The notes under the pieces were generated by a model. That model ran no database searches and was not told where the DNA came from. It saw nothing but the letters and a program-made list of their open reading frames with translations. From IMG/VR virus record IMGVR_UViG_3300032334_001259, positions 1-64,000 of that record: a DNA stretch of 64,000 nucleotides; one strand, 5' to 3'. The translations under genes were made by a program, and so were the position numbers. This document shows, piece after piece, positions 34,651 through 42,393 of the stretch (positions are counted from its first letter, which is position 1; each line of letters opens with the position of its first letter). Source of the DNA: a virus.

Positions 34651-35369
34651 TAGTCACGATATCCATATTTTGTAAGGTCAATATCATATCCAAAACAATT
34701 TACAATGTCTGGTAGCCAAGTTTTTTCCAATGCTTCTTCATACAAAACAGAATTGAAATTTGGTTGTATTTTATATAATTCATCATATTTTTTGTTTATA
34801 AAAATGTCTTCATAACTTAAATTTTTAAAAACTGTAGAATAATCTTTGTTTACATCATCATAAACGTGAAAATCTAATTTTTCACAATTTTCTAAATCAT
34901 AAATCAAAGATTGATAGCGATTGTAATCATTTATTTCTAAATTTTTCTCTAAACAATAAAAATCTGCATGGTATTCAATTTTAGATGATAAAAAATTATC
35001 TTTTGTTTTAGACATAAGATAACTTCCTAATTTTTTTTTGAAAAAAAGTGGTCTACTCGTATAGGCTTTTACAAATCCTTCAATGGAAGCAGTACGATAG
35101 TATTTTTTTTCTATTGATATTTTTATAATTTTGCAATTATATTTTTCTAGTAATTCTTTTTCAATTCCGTATAATCTATGACCTGGTATAATAAAAAATT
35201 CTTTTTCAAGTTTTTTTTCTACATTATATCCTTCCCAATTTTTTAAATTTATTTTATGTTTTTTAGATCTAGCATGACCACCATCTGTAATTAATTTTTT
35301 AAAATTTAAAAAATTACATAAAAAATCACCCTTGCATCCACCTCTGTAATCTAAAAGATATTTTGTCAT
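34647..35369 (-). CDS. Unknown AT-rich protein, possible P-loop (sulfotransferase-like)
   Basis: 240 residues, Lys/Asn/Tyr/Ile-rich. The start YLLDYRGGCKGDFLCNFLNF has a Gly-rich turn followed by a helix, reminiscent of the 5' phosphosulfate-binding loop of sulfotransferase-like proteins, but no further motif supports this. The base composition is clearly more AT-rich than its neighbours (runs of A and T), so it is a candidate cargo gene. It overlaps the next upstream gene by 4 nt, so it is expressed with it. Confidence 0.45.
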   Translation of the reverse strand: MTKYLLDYRGGCKGDFLCNFLNFKKLITDGGHARSKKHKINLKNWEGYNVEKKLEKEFFIIPGHRLYGIEKELLEKYNCKIIKISIEKKYYRTASIEGFVKAYTSRPLFFKKKLGSYLMSKTKDNFLSSKIEYHADFYCLEKNLEINDYNRYQSLIYDLENCEKLDFHVYDDVNKDYSTVFKNLSYEDIFINKKYDELYKIQPNFNSVLYEEALEKTWLPDIVNCFGYDIDLTKYGYRDY

Positions 35370-35866
35370 ACGATATTTTGGATATCAATGGTTTCACTTG
35401 CACGGCTAATTTCTTTAACAAAGTATGCACAGATTGGCTTTGGACCATCACTAATTGGAATACAAAGTAGCTGACCATTTTTTAGTTTAGGAAAATACCA
35501 ACGCACATCTTGATATACATCTTCAATTTCTATTGGTAAAAAGTCAGCACGGAATGAACTTAGCGGATTAAATGTAAATGCTTCAAATCCACGGTCATTT
35601 AATTTTGTAAGTGGTAGTGCTTCTAAATCACCTATCTCTGCTTCACCAATAAGTATACGCCAATTATATGGCATCATTATACGATGTTGTCCTATTTTAA
35701 GAACCAATGCTGGATCATTAAAACTTTCTAAAAATACCAGTGGTAAGAAATAATAATCTGCTTCTGGTGGGTTACTGTTATCTAAAACGCAAAATCGTAA
35801 ATCATCAACTTGTTCTGGTAAATTATTCATTTCAAATACGGTATTGTCAACTGTTAATATTCTCAC
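35366..35866 (-). CDS. Conserved protein of T4-like phages (166 aa)
   Basis: 166 residues. FEAFTFNPLSSFRADFLPIE, DVYQDVRWYFPKLKNGQLL and PICAYFVKEISRASE form a compact conserved-looking core. I recall similar blocks in marine T4-like phages near uvsW but cannot assign a function. It overlaps both neighbours by 4 nt (ATGA), inside the uvsW transcription unit. Confidence 0.55.
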   Translation of the reverse strand: MRILTVDNTVFEMNNLPEQVDDLRFCVLDNSNPPEADYYFLPLVFLESFNDPALVLKIGQHRIMMPYNWRILIGEAEIGDLEALPLTKLNDRGFEAFTFNPLSSFRADFLPIEIEDVYQDVRWYFPKLKNGQLLCIPISDGPKPICAYFVKEISRASETIDIQNIV

Positions 35867-36633
35867 TGTCTTTCCTTAACAAAATTATAATATAGTTCAG
35901 CAATGGCAACCTGACCATCAGGATGCGTATGATAACCAGGGTCTACCCCTGTAAGTGGATGGCTATTACAAAAAGCACCCAATGCAAATGTAGTAGGTGC
36001 AAAATACTTTTGTAAAAATGGTTGTGGGAAATCTGCCGCCCAACCTTTACCATGAATATATGTATTCCAACCATTAAACAAAAAGGGTATGTTTAAGTAA
36101 TCTAATTTCCATAAACCACTATATAATACCCAATTATCTACTTGACGTTTCCAATGTGCATCATAAAGAAATGCAGCATAACCTTCCATTGCCATGCGTG
36201 TATGCTTGTCTACTTTTGTAATACGATAATTGTGGTCATAGTTTTCTATAACACTAAACATTGTTTCAGCAATCATGCGATAAGGATGTGCGTCACCATA
36301 ATTAAAATTCTTTAATCCATCTTCCCAAAGATAACCATTACGATTATCATGGTGTGCACTGTGGTTTGGACTACCATCTTCTATCTTGATAAATTTCTCA
36401 ACTGGAAACTCTAAACGGTCTTCTGTTGTGCTTGCGACGAATACCCAATCTGCTTTTTCTTTTATTGCTTCATCTATTTGTAATCGTATTACATTATTAC
36501 CAATACCTTGTCGTGCATATGTTATTAATTCTGCACCAAGTTTGTTAGCAAGTATTTCACTCCAATGTGTTCCTTTGTATTCAGGCAAATTACTAACAGC
36601 ACTGAAACTACAACCACACACTGCTATCTTCAT
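35863..36633 (-). CDS. SGNH-like hydrolase/acyltransferase
   Basis: 256 residues. IAVCGCSFSAVSNL is a block I-like G-x-S, ITYARQGIGNNVIRLQIDEA gives the block II Gly, WVFVASTTEDRLEF a block III-like strand, and HTHPDGQVAIAELYY the C-terminal Asp-x-x (here HPDG with nearby His) of block V. It is related in pattern to the gene at 841-1659. It could remove or add acyl groups on a glycan. It sits in the uvsW unit (4-nt overlaps), far from the glycan island. Confidence 0.55.
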   Translation of the reverse strand: MKIAVCGCSFSAVSNLPEYKGTHWSEILANKLGAELITYARQGIGNNVIRLQIDEAIKEKADWVFVASTTEDRLEFPVEKFIKIEDGSPNHSAHHDNRNGYLWEDGLKNFNYGDAHPYRMIAETMFSVIENYDHNYRITKVDKHTRMAMEGYAAFLYDAHWKRQVDNWVLYSGLWKLDYLNIPFLFNGWNTYIHGKGWAADFPQPFLQKYFAPTTFALGAFCNSHPLTGVDPGYHTHPDGQVAIAELYYNFVKERQ

Positions 36634-38072
36634 TTGTAAACACTCTTTTCTTGAGTGAATGGATATTTTGCATCTTTATAAAATTGTTTACGTTTTGTAA
36701 GATGACGTTTTGCAAAATTACAATCTGCGGTTACATCCCAGATTTGAACAAAGTCTTTGTCTTCTGCTTTACGGATTCCACGTCCGATACTTTGGATGAC
36801 ACGAACAAAACTTTTACCAGGTTCAATAAGCACAAGATTGAAAATGCGAGGGATATTAATACCAACGGCTGCAACGCCGTAAGTAGCCACGATAATCTTG
36901 TCACTAACATCCGCAACTTCATCATAGTGTTCCTTTCTGTCCGTGACTTTCATATCGCCATGAACAAATACACTATTAGGTAATCGTGTTACTAATTCAT
37001 CACCACATTCACGACGATCAACCAACACAAGTGTATTACCAGTTTTGATAATTTCATTTATCATACTTGCAAGATGGTCCAATCTTTCGCTATTAGTAGT
37101 AAGATATTTAAGTTCAGCTTGATAGTTTTTGAACTGTGCATGTTCAACTGTTTGCACAATATTAACATGACAAGCACTTAATACACCACGTTCTTGTAAT
37201 TCAGCCGCACTTAATTGATTAAGCACTTGACCAAATGATACAAGCAGTGCAGCACGTTCAAACTGTTCTTTGGGAACTGTTCCTGTTAGACCCCAACGGA
37301 TAGGAACATCAGCAAAGTGATCTGTCAATAATGCTTTAAGAACTTCTGCTTTTGCTTGATGCACTTCATCAACGATGATAGCAACAACGTTTAGCATCGC
37401 TGTCCACTCATCACCGTCTTTATTTTTCTTTAATAAATTGTTTAGGCTTTGCCATGTGCAGATAGTATGTGTGCGACCAAGTTCTTTGCGGTCACCAAAA
37501 TATACACCAACATCTAATCCAAGATTTATATAATCTGCTTCTGTTTGTGTAACAAGACTTTTGTTAGGAACAATAATGATTGTGCGACCATACTTTTCAA
37601 CACTATACGATAGTGCTGCGGTCATGATTGTCTTACCAGCACCAGTGGCTACTTCTTGTATGCCTTGTGGATTTTGTAAAAACTCGTTGACAATTTCAAC
37701 TTGATAATCACGTAGAACTATTGGCTTACCTTCTTGTGGATGTCCTTTTGGCCAGTTCTTGTTGCTAAATGTATTTTCATTTATAGCATCAAACTCAAGT
37801 TGCTCACGTGATGCACGATGATCTTCAATTTCAAAATCCCAATTTCTATCTTGCAACCATTCTATAATTTCTGGTAGAAGATTAATATAAGTTGAACCAC
37901 CAAGTTGAAAGTAAGCAACCTTTCCATCCCATCTACCAAGTTTAACGCTTGGTAAATGACGAGCATAAGGAACTTCATACTTAAACTTTGCCACAAGTCT
38001 GCGACGAGTATCAACGTCAAGACCTTCTAATTTGCAGTTGACTTCATCACGAATGATAATTTTACATAACAT
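36630..38072 (-). CDS. uvsW: Recombination DNA/RNA helicase UvsW
   Basis: 480 residues, the length of T4 UvsW (503) within 5 percent. VATGAGKTIMTAAL (about 141-154) is motif I, IIVDEVHQAKA motif II (DEVH), WGLTGTVPK motif III, and IIVATYGVAAVGINI plus VIQSIGRGIRKAED motifs V and VI of SF2 helicases. The first 80 residues are the small substrate-specificity domain. It unwinds R-loops and branched DNA, switching T4-like phages from origin- to recombination-dependent replication. Confidence 0.92.
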   Translation of the reverse strand: MLCKIIIRDEVNCKLEGLDVDTRRRLVAKFKYEVPYARHLPSVKLGRWDGKVAYFQLGGSTYINLLPEIIEWLQDRNWDFEIEDHRASREQLEFDAINENTFSNKNWPKGHPQEGKPIVLRDYQVEIVNEFLQNPQGIQEVATGAGKTIMTAALSYSVEKYGRTIIIVPNKSLVTQTEADYINLGLDVGVYFGDRKELGRTHTICTWQSLNNLLKKNKDGDEWTAMLNVVAIIVDEVHQAKAEVLKALLTDHFADVPIRWGLTGTVPKEQFERAALLVSFGQVLNQLSAAELQERGVLSACHVNIVQTVEHAQFKNYQAELKYLTTNSERLDHLASMINEIIKTGNTLVLVDRRECGDELVTRLPNSVFVHGDMKVTDRKEHYDEVADVSDKIIVATYGVAAVGINIPRIFNLVLIEPGKSFVRVIQSIGRGIRKAEDKDFVQIWDVTADCNFAKRHLTKRKQFYKDAKYPFTQEKSVYK

Positions 38073-38111
38073 TAATGTTAATATAGTATATTAGAAAATA
38101 TATTTCAATAA

Positions 38112-38142
38112 AAAAGCAGCGATAAACGCTGCTTTATTTTTT
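38112..38142. terminator. Bidirectional intrinsic terminator
   Basis: GCAGCG-(TTTAT)-CGCTGC hairpin with runs of T on both sides (AAAAAAGCAGCG ... CGCTGCTTTATTTTTT). In the minus direction it follows the 59-aa gene, overlapping its stop codon; uvsW is downstream and needs its own promoter. Confidence 0.8.
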
Positions 38143-38313
38143 AGATTTTACTTCTACAATTTTTTGGATAGTTACTTTAGCACCACCAAATCCATATTGC
38201 AAATCGATCAGGCGTTTTGCACTCGCCTGATCGTTTGCATTTACTGTTAGTGAGAATTGCAGTGTGGGTGTTTGTGGTCTTGTGACAACACCCTTTATAT
38301 CATACTGCTTCAC
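38134..38313 (-). CDS. Conserved small phage protein, GTG start (59 aa)
   Basis: 59 residues. GTG 38313 overlaps the stop of the AAA+ gene (GTGA), giving coupled translation. The protein reads KQYDIKGVVTRPQTPTLQFS, then VNANDQASAKRLIDLQYG and a basic end (KVTIQKIVEVKSKK): a small alpha/beta fold with one helix between strands, ferredoxin-like in outline. It looks like a partner of the AAA+ ATPase. A 9-bp inverted repeat (38207-38215/38225-38233) lies inside it. Confidence 0.6.
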   Translation of the reverse strand: MKQYDIKGVVTRPQTPTLQFSLTVNANDQASAKRLIDLQYGFGGAKVTIQKIVEVKSKK

Positions 38314-39329
38314 TTACCACCACTCCTCATTACGGTAATCTCTGCAACACGCTGCCAACGAGAACCAACACTCTTACGAAGGTCTGCCAACTTGAGTGCG
38401 GTGCGTAGTGACATTTCACGGAACCGCTTGGCATTATCCTTCATAAACTGCAGGATTTCGTCCTGTTGCTCATCGGTAAAATCATAATCACGGAACAATT
38501 CACCGCTGTTTGCAATTTGCCGAATACGAAGATATTTATCGTGTTCAGTGTCAAGCGTCAAGTCAATGTAATGGCAACGTGATTGCAATGCTTCAAGATG
38601 ATCTTGCAATTTTTTAGAACGGATGTTCTCAAACTTCAAGTTAGTAATGAAGATAACACCACCCTTGAAGTCAAACTTGTTTGGAATACCTTGCTTGTTC
38701 AAAAGTGAACTGTCAGCGTTCCAGTGAATTGTGCGGCGTTTACCGCTATCAAGTGCAGCCTTAAGAATGTTAAGTGCCAATTCATCCATCAACACGCTAT
38801 CGCAATCGTCAAATACAAGAACACTACCACTTTCACTGAACTCATACAGTTTGGCATACAGACCAAGTGCAGTCATTGCACCCTTGACAACTTGATACTT
38901 GACACGGCCAGCAACTTCATCAAGAACACTAACTTGGTCAAGACGCTTGTGAACGCCATACGACTTGCCAACGCCAGGCGGTCCAACAACGATCATTGCA
39001 CGAACGTCACCTTCCTTGACAGCAGTAGTCATGTCTTCAAGGATGCTGAAACGTTCAGCAATACGTTCAATAATCTGCTCGTCAGTTTCTTTGACTTTAG
39101 GTTGAACTGCAGTTTCTGTCATCTTTGGTGCTTCCTGATCTGTATATTCAATCATATGTTCGCCATCAAGCTGAATACGGCAACGCTTGCGGTTAAATGG
39201 AATTGAGCCATCCACTGAAATATAACCACTACGACCAACCTTGGTAAATGGGGTCAGGAGCGGAAATACGGTGTTTTCAACAGGCATACCGTTAAAAGTG
39301 CCAGACTTAACGAGGACTGAATTAGACAT
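38310..39329 (-). CDS. AAA+ ATPase of marine T4-like type
   Basis: 339 residues. The first 75 form a beta-rich domain. VVGPPGVGKSYGVHKRL (about 114-130) is Walker A, GSVLVFDDCDSVLMDE Walker B, and GGVIFITNLKFENIRSKK sensor 1, all as in MoxR/ClpX-like AAA+ proteins. The ending (LRTALKLADLRKSVGSRW) fits the lid domain. Possible roles are remodelling of replication or late transcription complexes. A consensus sigma70 promoter drives it, so it is early. Confidence 0.75.
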   Translation of the reverse strand: MSNSVLVKSGTFNGMPVENTVFPLLTPFTKVGRSGYISVDGSIPFNRKRCRIQLDGEHMIEYTDQEAPKMTETAVQPKVKETDEQIIERIAERFSILEDMTTAVKEGDVRAMIVVGPPGVGKSYGVHKRLDQVSVLDEVAGRVKYQVVKGAMTALGLYAKLYEFSESGSVLVFDDCDSVLMDELALNILKAALDSGKRRTIHWNADSSLLNKQGIPNKFDFKGGVIFITNLKFENIRSKKLQDHLEALQSRCHYIDLTLDTEHDKYLRIRQIANSGELFRDYDFTDEQQDEILQFMKDNAKRFREMSLRTALKLADLRKSVGSRWQRVAEITVMRSGGK

Positions 39330-39359
39330 CTGTTTTCTCCATCAACAGGTTATATTGTG

Positions 39360-39387
39360 ATAATATCATAAAATTAAGGGTTGTCAA
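39360..39387 (-). promoter_or_regulatory. Sigma70 promoter for the AAA+ gene
   Basis: TTGACA (39387-39382), 16-nt spacer, TATTAT (39365-39360). A leader of about 25 nt with TGGAGAAA precedes the ATG. Confidence 0.75.
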
Positions 39388-39395
39388 GCACTTTT

Positions 39396-39722
39396 TTACT
39401 GTGCACCCGTCCAACGGATACGGTCAAAAGTGCCGTCAATTACGTTACCACGGGCAAAATTCTTGGCTGGTGCTCTCCAAGATGCGGCTTTAAGGATATC
39501 ACCCATACGAAACTTGCCAACATTACCCTTGGCAATAAAGCAGTGGACGCTGTTACGTGATACAATCTTGATAAATTTGCTACCTTCTTCAATGCGGAAA
39601 CTATCATTATATTCTTGGATCATAGCCGCTACATGCGGTAAATTGGCTTGGTGACCGCACCACGACAGATAATCAGCCTTGGCTTTTTCAATCAATTTGG
39701 TGATGCCAGTTTCAAAGTCCAT
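39396..39722 (-). CDS. Conserved small phage protein (108 aa)
   Basis: 108 residues from ATG 39722, which has GGAG 9 nt upstream; the ATG at 39740 would put that site inside the gene. MDFETGITKLIEKAKADYLS is a helical start, then KFIKIVSRNSVHCFIAKG (beta), FRMGDILKAASWRAPAKNFA and GTFDRIRWTGAQ. I recall a similar protein in marine T4-like phages, function unknown. It has its own sigma70 promoter. Confidence 0.6.
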   Translation of the reverse strand: MDFETGITKLIEKAKADYLSWCGHQANLPHVAAMIQEYNDSFRIEEGSKFIKIVSRNSVHCFIAKGNVGKFRMGDILKAASWRAPAKNFARGNVIDGTFDRIRWTGAQ

Positions 39723-39753
39723 TGCAGTTCTCCGTTGCAATCTCTATATTACC

Positions 39754-39781
39754 AATATAACACAGATTTAGAGGCTGTCAA
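39754..39781 (-). promoter_or_regulatory. Sigma70 promoter
   Basis: TTGACA (39781-39776), 16-nt spacer, TATATT (39759-39754), driving the gene at 39396-39722 with a leader of roughly 25 nt. Confidence 0.75.
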
Positions 39782-39969
39782 GCATTATTTTGACAAAAAA
39801 GTGCGTCATCCATCTGCTCATAAGCCATTGAAATTTCATCATAATTTGGCTCTGGCTGTGGGTCATTTTGATGGATACGGGTCCATTCTTCCCACAAAAA
39901 TTGTTGAATTTCAGTGGAATTGGTGTCAATTTCGGTGTCAAAATTTTGACATTTTTCAAAGCGAATCAT
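39778..39969 (-). CDS. Small acidic protein (63 aa)
   Basis: 63 residues, acidic and Gln/Asn-rich (EIQQFLWEEWTRIHQNDPQP, EISMAYEQMDDALF). ATG 39969 has GGGAG 5 nt upstream and a sigma70 promoter before it; the overlapping frame at 39768-39959 lacks these. Its small size, acidity and early promoter fit a host-takeover protein, but this is a guess. Confidence 0.5.
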   Translation of the reverse strand: MIRFEKCQNFDTEIDTNSTEIQQFLWEEWTRIHQNDPQPEPNYDEISMAYEQMDDALFCQNNA

Positions 39970-39994
39970 AGGTAACTCCCTTGTTTACATTTTC

Positions 39995-40022
39995 ATAATA
40001 TCATACAATTTAAGTATGTCAA
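39995..40022 (-). promoter_or_regulatory. Sigma70 promoter
   Basis: TTGACA (40022-40017), 16-nt spacer, TATTAT (40000-39995), upstream of the 63-aa gene. It is the same layout as the two promoters to its left. Confidence 0.75.
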
Positions 40023-40032
40023 GATATTTTTT

Positions 40033-40040
40033 TATAAATA
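40033..40040 (+). promoter_or_regulatory. Plus-strand late promoter box (TATAAATA)
   Basis: Exact late consensus on the plus strand, 19 nt before ATG 40060, with CTGGAG as ribosome site. It lies back to back with the minus-strand early promoter at 39995-40022. Confidence 0.65.
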
Positions 40041-40059
40041 TTAACGTCTGGAGAAATTC

Positions 40060-40371
40060 ATGAAAATTATAAAAAAAAGAATTTTGGTTTTAAGTGATCC
40101 TAATACTGATATAGATGGTGATCACCCATCTATGAGATTTGATGAACAAAGATATATAGATGATGGTATAATAGAATCAATTATTGAAACCAAAAGTGAT
40201 GATAATTTAACATTTACAAAAGAAATACACTTCAATAGTTTTGAAAATTTTGCAAGATATAATGCAGACAGGTTATCATCAGTTGACTATGAATTAGAAT
40301 TAGCTAAAGCTAAGTATTTGGCTCAACATAATATGTCTTTAACTGAAATTTATATGATTTTAGTTGATTAA
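40060..40371 (+). CDS. Unknown lone plus-strand protein (103 aa)
   Basis: 103 residues, starting MKIIKKRILVLSDPNTDIDG, with an acidic middle (SIIETKSDDNLTFTKEIHF) and a C-terminal helix (LELAKAKYLAQHNMSLTEIY). It is AT-rich, with a late promoter and a good ribosome site. No family was recognised. The 3' end overlaps the glycosyltransferase-like gene on the other strand by 4 nt. Confidence 0.5.
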   Translation: MKIIKKRILVLSDPNTDIDGDHPSMRFDEQRYIDDGIIESIIETKSDDNLTFTKEIHFNSFENFARYNADRLSSVDYELELAKAKYLAQHNMSLTEIYMILVD

Positions 40372-41081
40372 TTTTCGTAATTACTTCTAGGATAACGTTC
40401 ACGATAGTGACGTTCACCTGGTTGCAAACTACGAGCCAACTCTACATAATCTGGTCCCTTACTATGCAACCAAGCCTCATGGTCAAAACGCCAATGAGGA
40501 TTGGTTGGGTGGCGTGTAAACTGTGTGAAGTTATGATTTAATCTATCTTCTGGATGTGCAATAGGTTCTAACTTGGCAATATAATCGCTTTTTGCCCACC
40601 AGAAATTGCCAGCAAAATGTGGCCACGGAACTGTATTATAATTTGTTCCTACTACTTCTGCACCTTCACGAAGTGCTTCAACATTATCACGCCATTTTTC
40701 AATCGTTGCCCAATTCATAAAATCACGCCAATCACCAACGTTTGGATCACCATAACGTAACAAACCTTTAAGATGAATATAACAAATGTAAAATGGTTCT
40801 GTTGCTTCACGTGCTTGTTGTAACATATACATCAGCGTTGGCCATTCATGATAAGCAGCATCTTTGTTGACACTTGCAAGTTTAAGTTTTCCTGCCGTAT
40901 CATTAATATTTTTTGTTGACAGCCAATTAGTAAAGGTCCAAGGTTGACCATTCATACAAATATGGATTTCATTGGCTGCATCCCATAGTCCTGACTTTTC
41001 AATTAAGTCCCACTGTTGGTCCATTACTTGGTTCCAACCGCCTAGTTCATTTACGTGCCAGAAAATCTTGATCGGTGTCAT
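40368..41081 (-). CDS. Glycosyltransferase-like protein (237 aa)
   Basis: 237 residues. IKIFWHVNELGGWNQVMDQQ, ICYIHLKGLLRYGDPNVGDW and WPHFAGNFWWAKSDYIAKL form a pattern I associate with a family of bacterial and phage surface-glycan proteins: the N-F-W-W-A-K block lies where GT-A acceptor loops occur. There is no clear D-x-D. It is downstream of the tRNA-Ala gene and its strong sigma70 promoter, so it may be expressed early with the tRNA. Confidence 0.45.
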   Translation of the reverse strand: MTPIKIFWHVNELGGWNQVMDQQWDLIEKSGLWDAANEIHICMNGQPWTFTNWLSTKNINDTAGKLKLASVNKDAAYHEWPTLMYMLQQAREATEPFYICYIHLKGLLRYGDPNVGDWRDFMNWATIEKWRDNVEALREGAEVVGTNYNTVPWPHFAGNFWWAKSDYIAKLEPIAHPEDRLNHNFTQFTRHPTNPHWRFDHEAWLHSKGPDYVELARSLQPGERHYRERYPRSNYEN

Positions 41082-41100
41082 GTTATTACCTTGTTGATGT

Positions 41101-41174
41101 TGGTGGAGAATATCAGAGTCGAACTGATGAATCCGCCTTGCAAAGGCGGCGGTTTTCCACTAGCCTAATTCCCC
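41101..41174 (-). tRNA. tRNA-Ala(UGC) with encoded CCA
   Basis: 74 nt. Acceptor stem GGGGAAT/ATTCTCC, 7 bp with the third pair G-U (the alanine identity element), discriminator A, encoded CCA. Anticodon stem CCGCC/GGCGG, loop TTTGCAA, anticodon TGC. T-arm ATCAG-TTCGACT-CTGAT with a standard TTC loop. The D-arm is short with one mismatch. It has its own sigma70 promoter. Confidence 0.93.
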
Positions 41175-41184
41175 ACAGGATAAT

Positions 41185-41213
41185 AATATATATTCATATA
41201 TTATACTTGTCAA
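41185..41213 (-). promoter_or_regulatory. Sigma70 promoter for tRNA-Ala
   Basis: TTGACA (41213-41208), 17-nt spacer, TATATT (41190-41185), 10 nt before the tRNA 5' end. It is placed directly behind a strong terminator, so the tRNA unit is independent. Confidence 0.82.
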
Positions 41214-41214
41214 T

Positions 41215-41265
41215 AAAAAACCTCTGCGTGGCCCATGTTAGTTACACCAGAGGCAGAGGTTTTTA
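41215..41265. terminator. Strong hairpin terminator, effective on both strands by sequence
   Basis: ACCTCTGC (41220-41227) pairs with GCAGAGGT (41253-41260), the stem being flanked by A and T runs. In the minus direction it is followed by TTTTTTATTG. It separates the upstream unit (41411 and above) from the tRNA promoter. Confidence 0.75.
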
Positions 41266-41390
41266 AAGTAGCCATCATCGGATGATGAGACCAACCCAAC
41301 GAGTTGAATTGGGGGGTTAAGCTAGTTAAAAGATCAATAAAAAACGTATTCCGTTAGTTGGACACACTCTCACAGGAGTGGTTATAGAAT
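41216..41390 (-). ncRNA. Possible structured small RNA ending at the terminator
   Basis: About 145 nt between the 63-aa gene and the terminator hold no convincing ORF but several hairpins: CACTC/GAGTG (41365-41380), CAA-rich/TTG stems with GGGGGG (41293-41318) and CATCA/TGATG (41273-41287), then the terminator stem. A late-like box TATAAATT (41398-41391) sits at the start. The content could instead be untranslated 3' sequence of the 41411-41602 gene. A 22-codon frame (MMATLKTSASGVTNMGHAEV...) lies across the terminator but is probably chance. Confidence 0.4.
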
Positions 41391-41410
41391 AAATTTATAA
41401 ACTGATAATA

Positions 41411-41602
41411 TTATTTAACACTTTTTATTACGTCAATCAATAAACTTTTAAATTCTTCTTTTGCAGGTAAGAAAACCTCTTCACGAATTTGATTGCGATG
41501 TCTATAATTACTATACTTTTCTTCTTCCCACATATCATCCTGTGCATCAATCATCTTTTCCATAGCAATTAACATTTTTTCTAATAATTCGTCTGTTGTC
41601 AT
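41411..41602 (-). CDS. Small charged helical protein (63 aa)
   Basis: 63 residues, helical and charged (LLEKMLIAMEKMIDAQDDMW, IREEVFLPAKEEFKSLLID). ATG 41602 has GAGGATAA in front and lies 8 nt after the methyltransferase stop. No function is recognised. Confidence 0.5.
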   Translation of the reverse strand: MTTDELLEKMLIAMEKMIDAQDDMWEEEKYSNYRHRNQIREEVFLPAKEEFKSLLIDVIKSVK

Positions 41603-41609
41603 TTTATCC

Positions 41610-42341
41610 TCATAATGATAAGAAACTTTGTGAACGGTCTATCCATTCTAATACTAAATCTTTTTCGTCAAAATTATCAATACCATTTAGTTTAGCATCT
41701 AAACAATAGGGAAGTCTATTTGTTTCTTTTAATTCATATAAACTATTATACATACGTGGTTCATCATCTGTTTTATATACAGCAGCACGTAACCAACCAT
41801 TTTGTTTATCCAATTGAAAATGTGCATCACGACAATCAAAACCAGCACTTGCTAATTGAACAATAAGACTGCTCATAGTGTAAACATGATACATACCGCT
41901 TGTCATATTAACATTAATTGTATTGTGTTGAATATGTTCACTTATGGAAAGTGAATATGGAATTTCAACTATTAATAATCCATCTTTTCGTAACAATTTA
42001 TGCCAATGAAATAGTGTTCCAACTGGGTCCATTGCATGATGTAATACATTGTGACACCATATAAGGTCTTGTGGTGATAGTTCAACTGTTGCAAAATCTT
42101 CAAATATCCATTTCATACCTTGTACTGTTTGTAAGTTGTATGGTGGTGCTATTTCCACAGCAGTTACATTAAAATTATACTTGCGTCCTTCTGGACTTGT
42201 TAGTGATGCCCACCATACAGCATCATAACCCATACCAGCACCCATTACACAAATATTATCTAATCCCATAAGATAATCTTCTAAAATAGACAAATAATTT
42301 AATGTTACAAGACTATGGGCATGGCTTTCTTGAGGTGTCAT
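41610..42341 (-). CDS. SAM-dependent methyltransferase-like protein
   Basis: 243 residues. ICVMGAGMGYDAVWW is the motif I Gly-rich loop, VTAVEIAPPYN the acidic strand, DLIWCHNVLHHAMDPVGTL motif post-I/II and KDGLLIVEIPYS motif III of class I SAM methyltransferases. It probably methylates a sugar or lipid intermediate of the adjacent glycan island. It is the last gene of that island on this strand and is divergent from the epimerase gene at 42394. Confidence 0.7.
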   Translation of the reverse strand: MTPQESHAHSLVTLNYLSILEDYLMGLDNICVMGAGMGYDAVWWASLTSPEGRKYNFNVTAVEIAPPYNLQTVQGMKWIFEDFATVELSPQDLIWCHNVLHHAMDPVGTLFHWHKLLRKDGLLIVEIPYSLSISEHIQHNTINVNMTSGMYHVYTMSSLIVQLASAGFDCRDAHFQLDKQNGWLRAAVYKTDDEPRMYNSLYELKETNRLPYCLDAKLNGIDNFDEKDLVLEWIDRSQSFLSL

Positions 42342-42393
42342 AAGGTGTCCGTTAAATATTGCTATAGATTATATAGTAGGATATTATTCGGTT

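Noticed and set aside
39768-39959. Overlapping minus-strand frame to the 63-aa gene
   Set aside because: It lacks the GGGAG site and the promoter spacing that the frame starting at 39969 has.
41217-41287. A 22-codon frame across the terminator
   Set aside because: Too short, no ribosome site, and its codons are forced by the hairpin sequence; judged chance.
41101-41400. A second tRNA near tRNA-Ala
   Set aside because: The neighbouring hairpins do not fold into a cloverleaf and no T-arm with TTC was found.
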